64,000 nucleotides of DNA from Micromonospora peucetia (GTDB lineage Bacteria > Actinomycetota > Actinomycetes > Mycobacteriales > Micromonosporaceae). Below the pieces are notes generated by a model. It ran no database searches, was not told where the DNA came from, and saw nothing but the letters and a program-made list of their open reading frames with translations. Below are positions 43,630 to 50,648 of this stretch, piece by piece. Where the stretch lies: NCBI RefSeq assembly GCF_900091625.1, contig NZ_FMIC01000002.1:744001-808000 (forward strand). Direction: 5' to 3'. Numbering within the stretch: position 1 is the first letter of the stretch; every line of letters starts with the position of its first letter. The translations under genes and the position numbers were made by a program.

Positions 43630-43860
43630 TCAGTCCGGCAGTAGCGGGCGCATGAACGTCCTCTCGTAGCGCAGGACGCATCCTGACTCGTCGCGGATCC
43701 GGTCCGCGGCAACGAACTCCGGATCCTCACCGAACCGTGAGCGGTAGCGTTCGTAGGCGGCCAGGTCCTCGAAGCTGAACAACGCCTCCGCCCGGTCGCT
43801 GGCACCCTCGGCCGGCAGGAAGTAGCCATGCCGGTTTGGCTGCTCTACGGGGACGGAACG
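43630..43860 (-). pseudogene. C-terminal fragment resembling a NIPSNAP-type protein
   Basis: On the minus strand the frame reads VEQPNRHGYFLPAEGASDRAE-like sequence and continues as FSFEDLAAYERYRSRFGEDP to a stop at 43630. This resembles the conserved C-terminal part of small NIPSNAP/EthD-like proteins seen in actinomycetes. No start codon with a ribosome binding site is present, and the upstream sequence is taken by the kinase-like gene (ends 43845), so only about 70 codons remain. Probably a truncated gene joined to the island. Confidence 0.5.
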
Positions 43861-44414
43861 CTCGGAAGCAAGTCGTCATCGCGTCCGGTCTGGGGTAGCC
43901 CGGCGGCAGCGGCGAGGGCCTCGACGGCGTCGACCAGGGTGGTGGTCTCCGGTAGGACGAGTTCGCCTGGCCAGCCCAGGACGTCATGGGCGGCGTACCA
44001 GCCGCTCATGTGCTCGGCGGTGAACTCACCGGCCTGCGGGCGGGTGAGGTGCCGGCGCAGGGTCTCGGCCAGGGACACGTCGAGATAGCAGAACAGCGAC
44101 CGGCCGCGGTGGTCGTCGCGCAGGGCGGTCAGCATGCTGCGGTAGCGGCTGCTGTGCAGGATGCCTTCCAGCACGACGTGGTAGCCGTGGTCGAGGGCGA
44201 ATCGGACGGTCTGTGCGATCAGCGCGGGCGCGGCGCCGCCGGGCTTGTCCCGTTCGCGCAGCAAGATGCGGCGCAGGTAGTCCTGCTCGACCAGGGCGCA
44301 GCCCCGGCCGTGCCGGCGTCGTAGCTCGCGGGCGATGCTGCTCTTGCCTGAGCCGGAGTTGCCTCGGATGCAGACGAGAATCGTGTCCGGGCTGCCGGTG
44401 GGTTCAGCGAGCAC
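43845..44414 (-). CDS. P-loop kinase-like ATPase of the RiPP operon
   Basis: This 189-aa protein has Walker A IRGNSGSGKSSIARELRRR around residues 16-34 and resembles small nucleotide or sugar kinases and zeta-toxin/CPT-like phosphotransferases. ALVEQDYLRR and YHVVLEGILHSSRY are the usual following blocks; the Arg-rich stretch ETLRRHLTRP may form the lid. It is the last gene of the leftward radical-SAM operon, 15 nt after the pentapeptide gene. A role in phosphorylating a product (resistance) or a small molecule is possible. The context does not fix the substrate. Confidence 0.75.
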   Translation of the reverse strand: MLAEPTGSPDTILVCIRGNSGSGKSSIARELRRRHGRGCALVEQDYLRRILLRERDKPGGAAPALIAQTVRFALDHGYHVVLEGILHSSRYRSMLTALRDDHRGRSLFCYLDVSLAETLRRHLTRPQAGEFTAEHMSGWYAAHDVLGWPGELVLPETTTLVDAVEALAAAAGLPQTGRDDDLLPSVPSP

Positions 44415-44429
44415 GATGCCTCCTCGGCT

Positions 44430-45092
44430 TCAGTTGTTGCGTACGGTGAGGTCGAGGGCGGCGACGGTCAACTGGGTGAGGTCAGGAAGTTGGTCTTCGC
44501 CGAGGGTGACGCCGTGCAGGTTGTCCAGCGGCGTCTTGAGGCCCTGGAGGCGGCTGCCCCGCAGGTCGGTGCCGTCGAGGTGGCAGGAGTCCAGTTCCAG
44601 GCCGGCGAGGTCACACGACCGCAGTGCGATGCGCGGTAGGCGGCAGGAAGACCATGCGCCGTTGGTGAGAGTGCAGTCGGTGAACGCGACTGAGCCGGCG
44701 GCGGTGACTCGGTGGAAGGTGGCGTAGTCGAAGCGGCAGCCGTCGAACAGGACGTCCTTGAGGCGTACGTCGGTGAGTCTGGTGCCGGTGAACCGGGAGC
44801 CGGTAATGGCACAGCGTTCGATGGTGATGCCAGTCAGGGTTGCGCCGGAGAAGTCGGTGCGGGTGATCTCGCAGCCGTAGAGGCTGCCGGCTTCCCAGGT
44901 GCTCTCGCTCAGGTCCACGCCGGTGATCAGGCTGCTGCGGATGCTCACGTCCTCAAGGTGCGAGCCGTGCCACGCCGCACCCTCGACGAGGGCCTCGGTG
45001 AGGCCGCCGTCCAGGTCCGACGTGGTGTCGAGGTCGTCCGGTTCGAGGTCCGGCAGCAGGACCTTCACGTCGCCGATCGTGGTGGTACGCAT
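44430..45092 (-). CDS. Pentapeptide-repeat protein of the RiPP operon (full-length paralogue)
   Basis: This 220-aa protein is made largely of pentapeptide repeats forming a right-handed quadrilateral beta-helix: ITGVDLSESTWEAGSLYG, ATLTGITIERCAITGSRFTG, LRSCDLAGLELDSCHLDGTDLRG. It sits between the precursor peptide and the kinase-like gene, 60 nt after the precursor stop. Pentapeptide proteins such as Qnr, McbG and AlbG protect DNA gyrase from inhibitors, so an immunity role for the RiPP is conceivable. That is inference; many such proteins have no known target. A partly deleted copy lies at 41353. Confidence 0.82.
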   Translation of the reverse strand: MRTTTIGDVKVLLPDLEPDDLDTTSDLDGGLTEALVEGAAWHGSHLEDVSIRSSLITGVDLSESTWEAGSLYGCEITRTDFSGATLTGITIERCAITGSRFTGTRLTDVRLKDVLFDGCRFDYATFHRVTAAGSVAFTDCTLTNGAWSSCRLPRIALRSCDLAGLELDSCHLDGTDLRGSRLQGLKTPLDNLHGVTLGEDQLPDLTQLTVAALDLTVRNN

Positions 45093-45152
45093 GTGTCCTC
45101 AACCTGTGTGGGCGCCGGGTGGGCACGCCACCCCGCGCGTCCCGTCGCGGGG

Positions 45153-45335
45153 CTATTTCTTCTTGTTCCAGTTGTCCCAGCCGGGTCGGCTGTCGAACCT
45201 ACCCTTGTTGTCCCAGGTAGGGCGGTTGTCGAACTTCGCCGCGTCGATCGACGCTACCGACCGCTCCGGGTCCACGCCGAGGCGGGCGAGTTGCTCGGGT
45301 GCAGCGTTGACGAGGACCGCGAGGGCGCTGGTCAT
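45153..45335 (-). CDS. RiPP precursor peptide, multiple-cyclophane (triceptide/AmcA-like) type
   Basis: This 60-aa ORF starts at ATG 45335 in an ATGA overlap with the radical SAM gene, with AAGGAGAAGCACC just before it. The leader (1-34) ends SVASIDAAK. The core (35-60) contains F35-D-N, W41-D-N, F47-D-S, W53-D-N and W56-N-K separated by short Arg/Gly/Pro spacers, and ends in KKK. Aromatic-X-X motifs, notably WDN, are what three-residue cyclophane-forming radical SAM enzymes cross-link, joining the aromatic ring to the beta carbon of the third residue. Up to five rings could therefore form. From memory it resembles the actinobacterial AmcA group. The gene is too short for ordinary gene calling but strongly supported by coupling and motif regularity. 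Confidence 0.9.
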   Translation of the reverse strand: MTSALAVLVNAAPEQLARLGVDPERSVASIDAAKFDNRPTWDNKGRFDSRPGWDNWNKKK

Positions 45336-46468
45336 GGTGCTTCTCCTTGAGGGGTGAGGTGGTCCGCGGCGGCGCGGACGAGGGCCTGTCGGGTGGTCCG
45401 GCAGTAGGTCGTTTCTCGGGCAGTGAACGTCGCGTGCTCGAAGTAGCGGTTGCCGGCCTGGGCGCCACGGCAGAAGTCGTAGAAGGCGCAGTGGTCGGCG
45501 CAGTCGTTGAGGGCGGTAACGAACTCGGCGACGTAGCCCAGGTCGCCGGCGCCGGCGATCATGGCAGTGATGGGTTGCTGGAGGACGTTGCCGGCGATGA
45601 AGTCGCCGTATCGCGGCTCGGTGATGCCGAGCAGTTCCGGTGACAGCAGCACCACCTGCCCATCCCAGGAGACGGTCGGGATCGGCTCGTACGGGGCGTG
45701 GTCGGCGTGTCCGGCGCGGGTGGCGGCGAGATAGTCGGCCAGCCGGTCCACGTCGCGGATCCGCAGCGGGCTGCCGCCGACGCGCCGTGCGATGAGGCGC
45801 TGCCAGAACCGGTACGCGGCATCCTCCGACACCGGTGCTCGGTCGGCGCCCTCCTGCTCTTCGATGTTGAAGCCCACCGACTCGCAGCCGGGCAGGCCGG
45901 TAAAGAAGTCGACGAGAGCTTCCGCGTGGCCGATGGTTTCCGGGGTGACAACACAGATCACCGAGTACCTCAGCCCCGCGTCGGCCAGGGTCTGCATGCC
46001 GCGCAGGGTTCGGGCATCCGTCGACGTGCCGGCCCGGTCGAGGCGGTTCCGGTTCAATGCGCCGGGTCCGTCGATGCTGACCCCGACCTCGAAGCCGTAG
46101 GTGGTGAAAAGCTCGCACCACTGGCGGTTGATCAGCGTCGCGTTCGTCTGGATCTCGTGACGCACCATCCCGGCGCGCCGCAGCTCCTCGAACGGAGCCA
46201 GTAGATCCCGGAACAGCCCGATGGGTGTGGCGGTGGGTTCGCCCCCGTGCCACACGACGCTCACGGGATGACTGCTGTTCTGCTGGGCGATCGACTCGGC
46301 ACAGGCCCGCGCGACCGCGCCGCTCATCAGGCGGAGGGATCTCCGGTCGGGCAGGTAGCAGTAGGTGCAGTCGAGGTTGCAAAAGCTCGTCGGCTGCACG
46401 ACCAGGGTGTGGAAGCTACCGGCGATCGCTGGCTGGCCGGTGGCGTTGATGAGGCCGATGCCGTTCAC
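45332..46468 (-). CDS. Radical SAM/SPASM peptide maturase, cyclophane-forming type
   Basis: The protein is 378 aa from GTG 46468 (GTGA overlap with the gene upstream). The N-terminus has SFHTLVVQPTSFCNLDCTYC, giving the CxxxCxxC cluster for the radical SAM iron-sulfur centre, then YLPDRRS and HGGEPT. The C-terminal SPASM-like region has Cys residues at CADHCAFYDFC and TYCRTT for auxiliary clusters. It overlaps the precursor start by 4 nt, so the pair is co-translated. By analogy with FxsB/AmcB-type maturases it would install C-C cross-links between aromatic side chains and the third residue in each motif of the precursor core. An open frame reaching 46735 is only an extension over the upstream gene. 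Confidence 0.93.
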   Translation of the reverse strand: MNGIGLINATGQPAIAGSFHTLVVQPTSFCNLDCTYCYLPDRRSLRLMSGAVARACAESIAQQNSSHPVSVVWHGGEPTATPIGLFRDLLAPFEELRRAGMVRHEIQTNATLINRQWCELFTTYGFEVGVSIDGPGALNRNRLDRAGTSTDARTLRGMQTLADAGLRYSVICVVTPETIGHAEALVDFFTGLPGCESVGFNIEEQEGADRAPVSEDAAYRFWQRLIARRVGGSPLRIRDVDRLADYLAATRAGHADHAPYEPIPTVSWDGQVVLLSPELLGITEPRYGDFIAGNVLQQPITAMIAGAGDLGYVAEFVTALNDCADHCAFYDFCRGAQAGNRYFEHATFTARETTYCRTTRQALVRAAADHLTPQGEAP

Positions 46469-46812
46469 GAGGAGGCCTCTTCGATGCTGACGGCCGTGGT
46501 GGTACTGACGCGGTAGACGTGGGTGTGGCGGGCAGGCCAGCCGAGAAACCTGTCGAACATGTCGGCAGCGCTGCCCGTGACGCTCGGGTTGAGCCGGTGC
46601 AGGTCGTCGATCGCGTCGTGCAGGCAGCCGGCCAGGTAGAGGAACAGGCTCACCGGCACTTCTCGGTACTCGGCTAGGAGCGCGAGCTTCGCTGCGCCGC
46701 AGGGCCACGGCTGCCCGCATCGGCGGCACAGCCACAGCGGGCGCATCGGCAGATGTTCCACCTCGGCTGGCGCGAGCCGGTTCGCCGCGAGACGGCGCTG
46801 CGGCCCGGTCAC
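46465..46812 (-). CDS. Small Cys-containing protein of unknown function in the radical SAM operon
   Basis: This 115-aa protein starts at GTG 46812 (GTGA with the small ORF upstream) and ends in a GTGA overlap with the maturase. LWLCRRCGQPWPCGAAKLALLAEY carries three Cys in a CxxC-x5-C arrangement that could bind metal. A helical part follows (LYLAGCLHDAIDDLHRL) with FLGWPARH near the end. Similar short proteins with a W-x-C-x-x-C..PWPC motif occur widely in actinomycetes next to HTH regulators and RiPP genes and are sometimes labelled flavin reductases without basis. It might present the leader peptide or supply a metal site. The role is not known. Confidence 0.72.
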   Translation of the reverse strand: MTGPQRRLAANRLAPAEVEHLPMRPLWLCRRCGQPWPCGAAKLALLAEYREVPVSLFLYLAGCLHDAIDDLHRLNPSVTGSAADMFDRFLGWPARHTHVYRVSTTTAVSIEEASS

Positions 46813-46973
46813 CGGCGACCGCCCTCGCGGGCCTGCTGCTCGAACAGCCGACGCCACACGAAGGTGAGTAGCGGCGGATCAGCGGGCCACACCTGCCCCT
46901 GCTTGGACTTCCACCTGGGCTCGGGGCGCCGGGACTGGCTGGCCATGGCGTTACGCGAGACGTACACCGTCAT
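46809..46973 (-). CDS. Small basic protein, first gene of the radical SAM operon
   Basis: This 54-aa ORF runs from ATG 46973 (or 46946), MTVYVSRNAMASQSRRP, with a C-terminus FVWRRLFEQQAREGGRR. Its TGA overlaps the next gene's GTG, the same coupling used throughout this operon, which is the main evidence that it is translated. It is Arg-rich and has no recognised family. A strong hairpin lies 27 nt upstream of its start. Confidence 0.55.
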   Translation of the reverse strand: MTVYVSRNAMASQSRRPEPRWKSKQGQVWPADPPLLTFVWRRLFEQQAREGGRR

Positions 46974-46999
46974 GCCGCCACCCCCACCAGAGACGATGA

Positions 47000-47035
47000 G
47001 CGGCGGGCTCGCCGGGGGAATGGCGAGCCCGCCGC
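47000..47035 (-). terminator. Perfect 14-bp stem-loop between a micro-ORF and the radical SAM operon
   Basis: GCGGCGGGCTCGCC pairs perfectly with GGCGAGCCCGCCGC around an 8-nt loop. It lies just after the 29-aa peptide gene (stop at 47086) and just before the small basic protein gene (start 46973). It can serve as a partial terminator or attenuator that sets a high peptide-to-operon ratio. Confidence 0.75.
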
Positions 47036-47085
47036 CGCATCACGGCGGCTGGGAGCAGACCGCCGATCACCCACCCGCGCAGCCC

Positions 47086-47175
47086 TCATGGCAGTACGCA
47101 GGCGGGGAAGCCGAGACAGTTCGCTCCCGGACAGGCCGAGCCAGCGGCCCAGTCCGTGGTGTGTGCGCCGCTCAT
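47086..47175 (-). CDS. 29-aa Cys-containing micropeptide upstream of the radical SAM operon
   Basis: The ORF begins at ATG 47175 after GGAGGGATCG and ends in CPGANCLGFPACVLP, with three Cys in 11 residues. An alternative ATG at 47208 would give 40 aa. It is divergent from the XRE regulator and followed by a hairpin before the maturase operon. It could be a leader peptide for attenuation or a second tiny precursor. I recognise no family; the strong ribosome binding site is the main support. Confidence 0.5.
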   Translation of the reverse strand: MSGAHTTDWAAGSACPGANCLGFPACVLP

Positions 47176-47329
47176 CGATCCCTCCATCTGCAGCTCCCTG
47201 TCAGTCATCCCGACACCGGCATCGACACGCGCCGGTGATCTGGGGTGAACTGAACGTAGGGGCGGTCCGTACGGAGGACCGGGAAAATCCGTACCGGGTC
47301 CGGCGGGCTTCAGCGGGCAGGGTGATGGT

Positions 47330-48565
47330 GTGCGAGGGATGACGGACGACATGACGATCGGCCAGCGCGTCGCCTTCTACCGGCGTCGGCGAGGGCTTTC
47401 CCAGGAGGTGCTGGCCGGTCTGGTCGGCAAGACGCAGGAGTGGTTACGCAAGGTCGAGACGAACCGGGCCGACCTGGACCGGCTGTCGGTCATACGCGCG
47501 GTCGCCAAGGCCCTCGACGTGTCCCTCGGCGACCTGATCGGTGCACCGAGCCTGTTCGAGTGGTCGGACGACTCAGGGCGCGAGACGATCCCGGCCTTGC
47601 GGGCCGCGCTTCACGACTATCGTCACCTCGCGCCAGCGCTGGCCAGCACGGGGGACGTCGAGGCCCCCGCCCTGCGCGAGATCGAGAACGACGTCGCCGA
47701 GATCTGGACCGCCTACCAGCACTCGCGGTACGGCACCCTCGCCCGCCGGCTGCCCTATCTCATCCACGACTGCCTCACCGCCACCGAGGCGTACGACGGA
47801 GACGACGGCCAGCGTGCGCATGCGATGACCGCCTACGCGCACCAGCTCGCCGCGTTGTTCCTTACCAAGCTGGGCGAAGGTGACCTCGCGTGGACCGCCG
47901 CCAGCCGAGGGCTGGCCGCCGCCAACGCCAGCCACGATCACGTCGTCATTGGCTCACTCAGCCGCTCCGCCGCGCACTCGCTGGCGTCCATCGGTGAGTA
48001 CGCCCAAGCCCGCGGCCTCGCCGCCACGGCGGCACAGTTCCTGGAACCACGGCTCGCCAAGCCCACTGCGCAGCTGCTGTCCGTCTACGGCAGCCTGCAC
48101 CTGGTCTGCGCGCTGGCCGCCGCTCGAGACGACGACCGCGCCTCGGCCGACACCCACATGACGGAGGCCGATGCTGCCGCGCAGCGGCTCGGTGCCGATG
48201 GCAACCACGTGTGGACCGCGTTCGGGCCGACCAACGTGTCGATCCACAAGACGACCGTGGCGATGGAACTCGGCGACGTGCAACGCGCCATCGCCATCGG
48301 CGCCCCACTCGACACCAGCACCGTGCCCGTCGAGCGGCAGGTTCGGCACGCCATCGAAACCGCCCGAGCCCTTGCCCGGTGGAACCGCATCGACGACGCG
48401 CTCGCGGCGCTTCTGGATGCCGAGGTCATCGGCCCCGACCAGGTGCGCTATCACCGGCTTTCCCGCGACCTTGTCCGGGACATCCTCACCCGCCCCCGGC
48501 CACCTCGACTGGCCGTCGAACTCAGCGACCGGATGGGCGTCCGGTCGGGAGGGCCACGCTGGTAG
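47330..48565 (+). CDS. XRE-family regulator with TPR-like helical C-terminus
   Basis: This protein is 411 aa from GTG 47330; ATG 47339 or 47351 are alternatives. The N-terminal Cro/CI helix-turn-helix is IGQRVAFYRRRRGLSQEVLAGLVGKTQEWLRKVE. The C-terminal 300 residues are alpha-helical with TPR-like periodicity (AHAMTAYAHQLAALFLTKLGEGDLAWTAASRGL), as in the widespread actinobacterial XRE-TPR regulators. It is divergent from the micropeptide and radical SAM operon, so it is the likely controller of RiPP production, perhaps through a peptide or nucleotide signal bound by the TPR part. Confidence 0.88.
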   Translation: MRGMTDDMTIGQRVAFYRRRRGLSQEVLAGLVGKTQEWLRKVETNRADLDRLSVIRAVAKALDVSLGDLIGAPSLFEWSDDSGRETIPALRAALHDYRHLAPALASTGDVEAPALREIENDVAEIWTAYQHSRYGTLARRLPYLIHDCLTATEAYDGDDGQRAHAMTAYAHQLAALFLTKLGEGDLAWTAASRGLAAANASHDHVVIGSLSRSAAHSLASIGEYAQARGLAATAAQFLEPRLAKPTAQLLSVYGSLHLVCALAAARDDDRASADTHMTEADAAAQRLGADGNHVWTAFGPTNVSIHKTTVAMELGDVQRAIAIGAPLDTSTVPVERQVRHAIETARALARWNRIDDALAALLDAEVIGPDQVRYHRLSRDLVRDILTRPRPPRLAVELSDRMGVRSGGPRW

Positions 48566-48571
48566 CTGTGC

Positions 48572-49252
48572 TCAGATCAGCCGACTCGTGTAGCCGGCCG
48601 CCACCAGGCGCTCGAAGGCCGTCCGTACCTCGTCCGGCATCTCCTGCGGGATCGCGAACCCACGCTCGGCGTAAACCTCGATCCGCTGCGTGTCGCCGAC
48701 CAGCATGTCCACCACCCGCCGCGGGTCGCCGATGCTGCGCACATAGTCGTCCAGTTCGAGTGGGTTCGACGCGCACACCACATCGACCTCCGGCCACAGC
48801 CGCCTGCAGGTGGCGTAGGCCCGACGCTGTTGGTAGGGCCGCGACATGATCAGCACCGACTTCACCGGGATCCGGTGTTCGGTCAGGAGCTGACGCGAGT
48901 ACTCCAGGTTCTGGGCGGTGTTCGTGGCACGCGGCTCCACGAGAATCGCTTCCGCCGGTACGCCCTGCTCGACGGCGTACTCGCGGTAGTGCACTGCTTC
49001 TCCACGCGGGAACCGCTCGACGGTCGTCGGGGCGTTCGCGCCAGTGAACACGATCCTTGGGAACAGGCCCTCGTGAAACAAGCGCGTCGCGATGACAGCC
49101 ACGCCGAGGTCATGGCTGCCCAACCCGATCCCCACGTCGCACGGGCGCAACTCGTGACGCATGTCGTGGTAGCGCCAGAGCGTCTCCACGTCCGCCCGGA
49201 TAGCGTCGGGAATCGCCTCGGCATGTACCGCCGCATGCCGGTTCATCAGCAC
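48572..49252 (-). CDS. YdcF/DUF218-family protein
   Basis: This 226-aa protein shows the DUF218 fold: VGIGLGSHDLGVAVIATRLF, RIVFTGANAPTTVERFPRGEA, EPRATNTAQNLEYSRQLL and VLIMSRPYQQRRAYATC. The order and spacing match YdcF/SanA-like proteins, some of which bind SAM or affect cell-envelope traits. The N-terminal membrane helix found in SanA is absent, so it is probably cytosolic. ATG 49246 is an alternative start. It follows the Phd-like antitoxin gene by 16 nt and so may be co-transcribed with it. The true function is unknown. Confidence 0.85.
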   Translation of the reverse strand: MLMNRHAAVHAEAIPDAIRADVETLWRYHDMRHELRPCDVGIGLGSHDLGVAVIATRLFHEGLFPRIVFTGANAPTTVERFPRGEAVHYREYAVEQGVPAEAILVEPRATNTAQNLEYSRQLLTEHRIPVKSVLIMSRPYQQRRAYATCRRLWPEVDVVCASNPLELDDYVRSIGDPRRVVDMLVGDTQRIEVYAERGFAIPQEMPDEVRTAFERLVAAGYTSRLI

Positions 49253-49268
49253 CTACCGGAGAGGGCCG

Positions 49269-49475
49269 TCATCGGGGCCCCTCGTCGGACCTGCCCAGGG
49301 CCGCCAATCCCGCCCTCGCCACCTCCAGAGGAACGACGGCGGCCACGGGCTCGTCCCGCTCGCTCAGGTAGACAATCTGGCCCTCACGCACGCTCCGCAG
49401 TAGTTCAGGTAGCACAGCCGACAGCGGAAGGTCGTCAGGCGTGGCGTAGGTCCGGTCCGCGCTGGGTTCCCTCAT
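49269..49475 (-). CDS. Phd/YefM-family antitoxin-like protein
   Basis: This 68-aa protein from ATG 49475 contains LPLSAVLPELLRSVREGQIVYLSERDEPVAAVVPLE, the Phd/YefM dimerisation and DNA-binding pattern (short helix, then ERD-x-PVAAVVP strand). Antitoxins of this type pair with RelE/Doc/PIN toxins, but no toxin gene is adjacent: the next genes are a YdcF-like protein and a replication-related protein. An orphan antitoxin or a small transcriptional regulator is likely. A longer start at 49505 is in frame. Confidence 0.75.
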   Translation of the reverse strand: MREPSADRTYATPDDLPLSAVLPELLRSVREGQIVYLSERDEPVAAVVPLEVARAGLAALGRSDEGPR

Positions 49476-49640
49476 GCCGTCAGCGTAGGGGTAACAGCGC
49501 AGCACGACGCCGCTGACTCCAGCACCACGCCGCTGGCCTCCTCAGGATCAGGAGGTTGGCGGCGGCCGGGGCATCGTGACGTGGTGAGGTCAGGTTCCGA
49601 CCTCGATGAAGCGACGCCTGCCAGTCTCGCCCGGCACCTG

Positions 49641-50411
49641 TCATACCTGCTCGTCCGGCCAGTGGCGATACAACAACTGCCGTGTGGTCGTGGCGACAGC
49701 GTTCGGCAGCGGCCCACGAAGCAGGTCGGCCACGCAGTCGTTCCTCCCGCTCGGCGTCCTGACGATCAGAAGAACCGCCCCAACCGGCACCAGCCGGTCC
49801 GCACGCCGGTAGCCGGCCAACAGTCCACCCAGCCCTGACACCGGCCGCTCGTGCTCGGCGACAACGTCGCCGATCGGGCCACGGTCGACGTGTACCAGGA
49901 ACCGCAGGCACCGCCCGTCCTGCAGCCATACGCCGTAACCGTCGGCCCGCAGTTGCGCCAGGTCGTGCTGGCGCAACCACGACGAGGTCTCCATCGTCGC
50001 CAGCCACTTGAACAGCTCGCACCGCCCCGGGTTGCGCCGCGACACCTCGACCAACGGCAGGAACAACAGGGCATCCGCCACACCAGAGGGCCGCTGACCC
50101 AACCGCAACGGAACCGGCCCGCCCCGACGCGTCAAGGCGCACCGGAGCACCTCCGTCCCCTCGGCCGTGACCCCGTACCACCAGGTATGGGTCCGGTCCT
50201 CCGCCAAGCGCTCGCGGCGCACCAGTCCCGCCTCGTGCAGCCACACCAGGTCCCGGTGAGCCGTCAGCCGCGACACCGCACAGACAAGCGCCGCGTCCAG
50301 CGTCGACGCGGAACCATGCTGCGCCAGGTACCACAGTGCCCGCCACCGCCGCGGGGACAACCGCCCGGCGCCTACCGCTACCGCTGCGCGGACCGTCATT
50401 GCCGGGGTCAC
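49641..50411 (-). CDS. Replication-relaxation-family HTH protein
   Basis: This 256-aa protein starts with GTG 50411 or ATG 50399. A winged helix opens it (LSPRRWRALWYLAQHGSAS, SRLTAHRDLVWLHEAGLVRRERL), followed by LFLPLVEVSRRNPGRCELFKWLAT and LRFLVHVDRGPIGDVVAEHE. These match the replication-relaxation domain proteins found on actinobacterial plasmids and integrative elements. It therefore points to a mobile-element origin for this segment. Part of the gene (49763-49915) is duplicated as a fragment at 41113. No Rep or integrase gene is present in the window. Confidence 0.8.
   Translation of the reverse strand: MTPAMTVRAAVAVGAGRLSPRRWRALWYLAQHGSASTLDAALVCAVSRLTAHRDLVWLHEAGLVRRERLAEDRTHTWWYGVTAEGTEVLRCALTRRGGPVPLRLGQRPSGVADALLFLPLVEVSRRNPGRCELFKWLATMETSSWLRQHDLAQLRADGYGVWLQDGRCLRFLVHVDRGPIGDVVAEHERPVSGLGGLLAGYRRADRLVPVGAVLLIVRTPSGRNDCVADLLRGPLPNAVATTTRQLLYRHWPDEQV
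49763..49915 (+). repeat. Direct repeat, right copy, partner of 41113-41265
   Basis: This 153-bp segment inside the replication-relaxation gene recurs at 41113-41265 in the same orientation with about five mismatches. The copies enclose 8.5 kb containing the M23, pentapeptide and radical SAM genes. Confidence 0.88.
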
Positions 50412-50432
50412 CAGCAGACACTCTGGGACTGG

Positions 50433-50648
50433 GAGTTCGTGGCCCTACAACGTCGTCTGAACCAGCTCACCGACGCAGAGGCTGCGGAGCAGCTGAGAAA
50501 CAAGTTCCTAATCCAGCTCTGCGCCGCTGACCGCGACGTCGCCTTCTACGTAGGCAACCAAGCGGCAAGGTCGCAGTCCTTCAGCATCGGCGGTGTCTAC
50601 GCACCGAGACGGCCCACAGCCCGGTACCGGTTGCAGGTCAACCGATGA
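50433..50648 (+). pseudogene. Possible gene remnant of unknown family
   Basis: On the plus strand a frame reads WEFVALQRRLNQLTDAEAAEQ and later DRDVAFYVGNQAARSQSFSIGG before stopping at 50648. The amino-acid composition looks protein-like, unlike the shadow frames around it. No start with a ribosome binding site is evident, and the same frame upstream is antisense to the replication-relaxation gene. I do not recognise it; a 5'-truncated gene is the best guess. Confidence 0.3.

Noticed and set aside
45153..46382. Single 409-codon frame joining the RiPP precursor to sequence antisense/out of frame with the radical SAM gene
   Set aside because: Upstream of ATG 45335 the frame is Arg/Pro-rich shadow sequence of the maturase; only the last 60 codons have a ribosome binding site and motif content.
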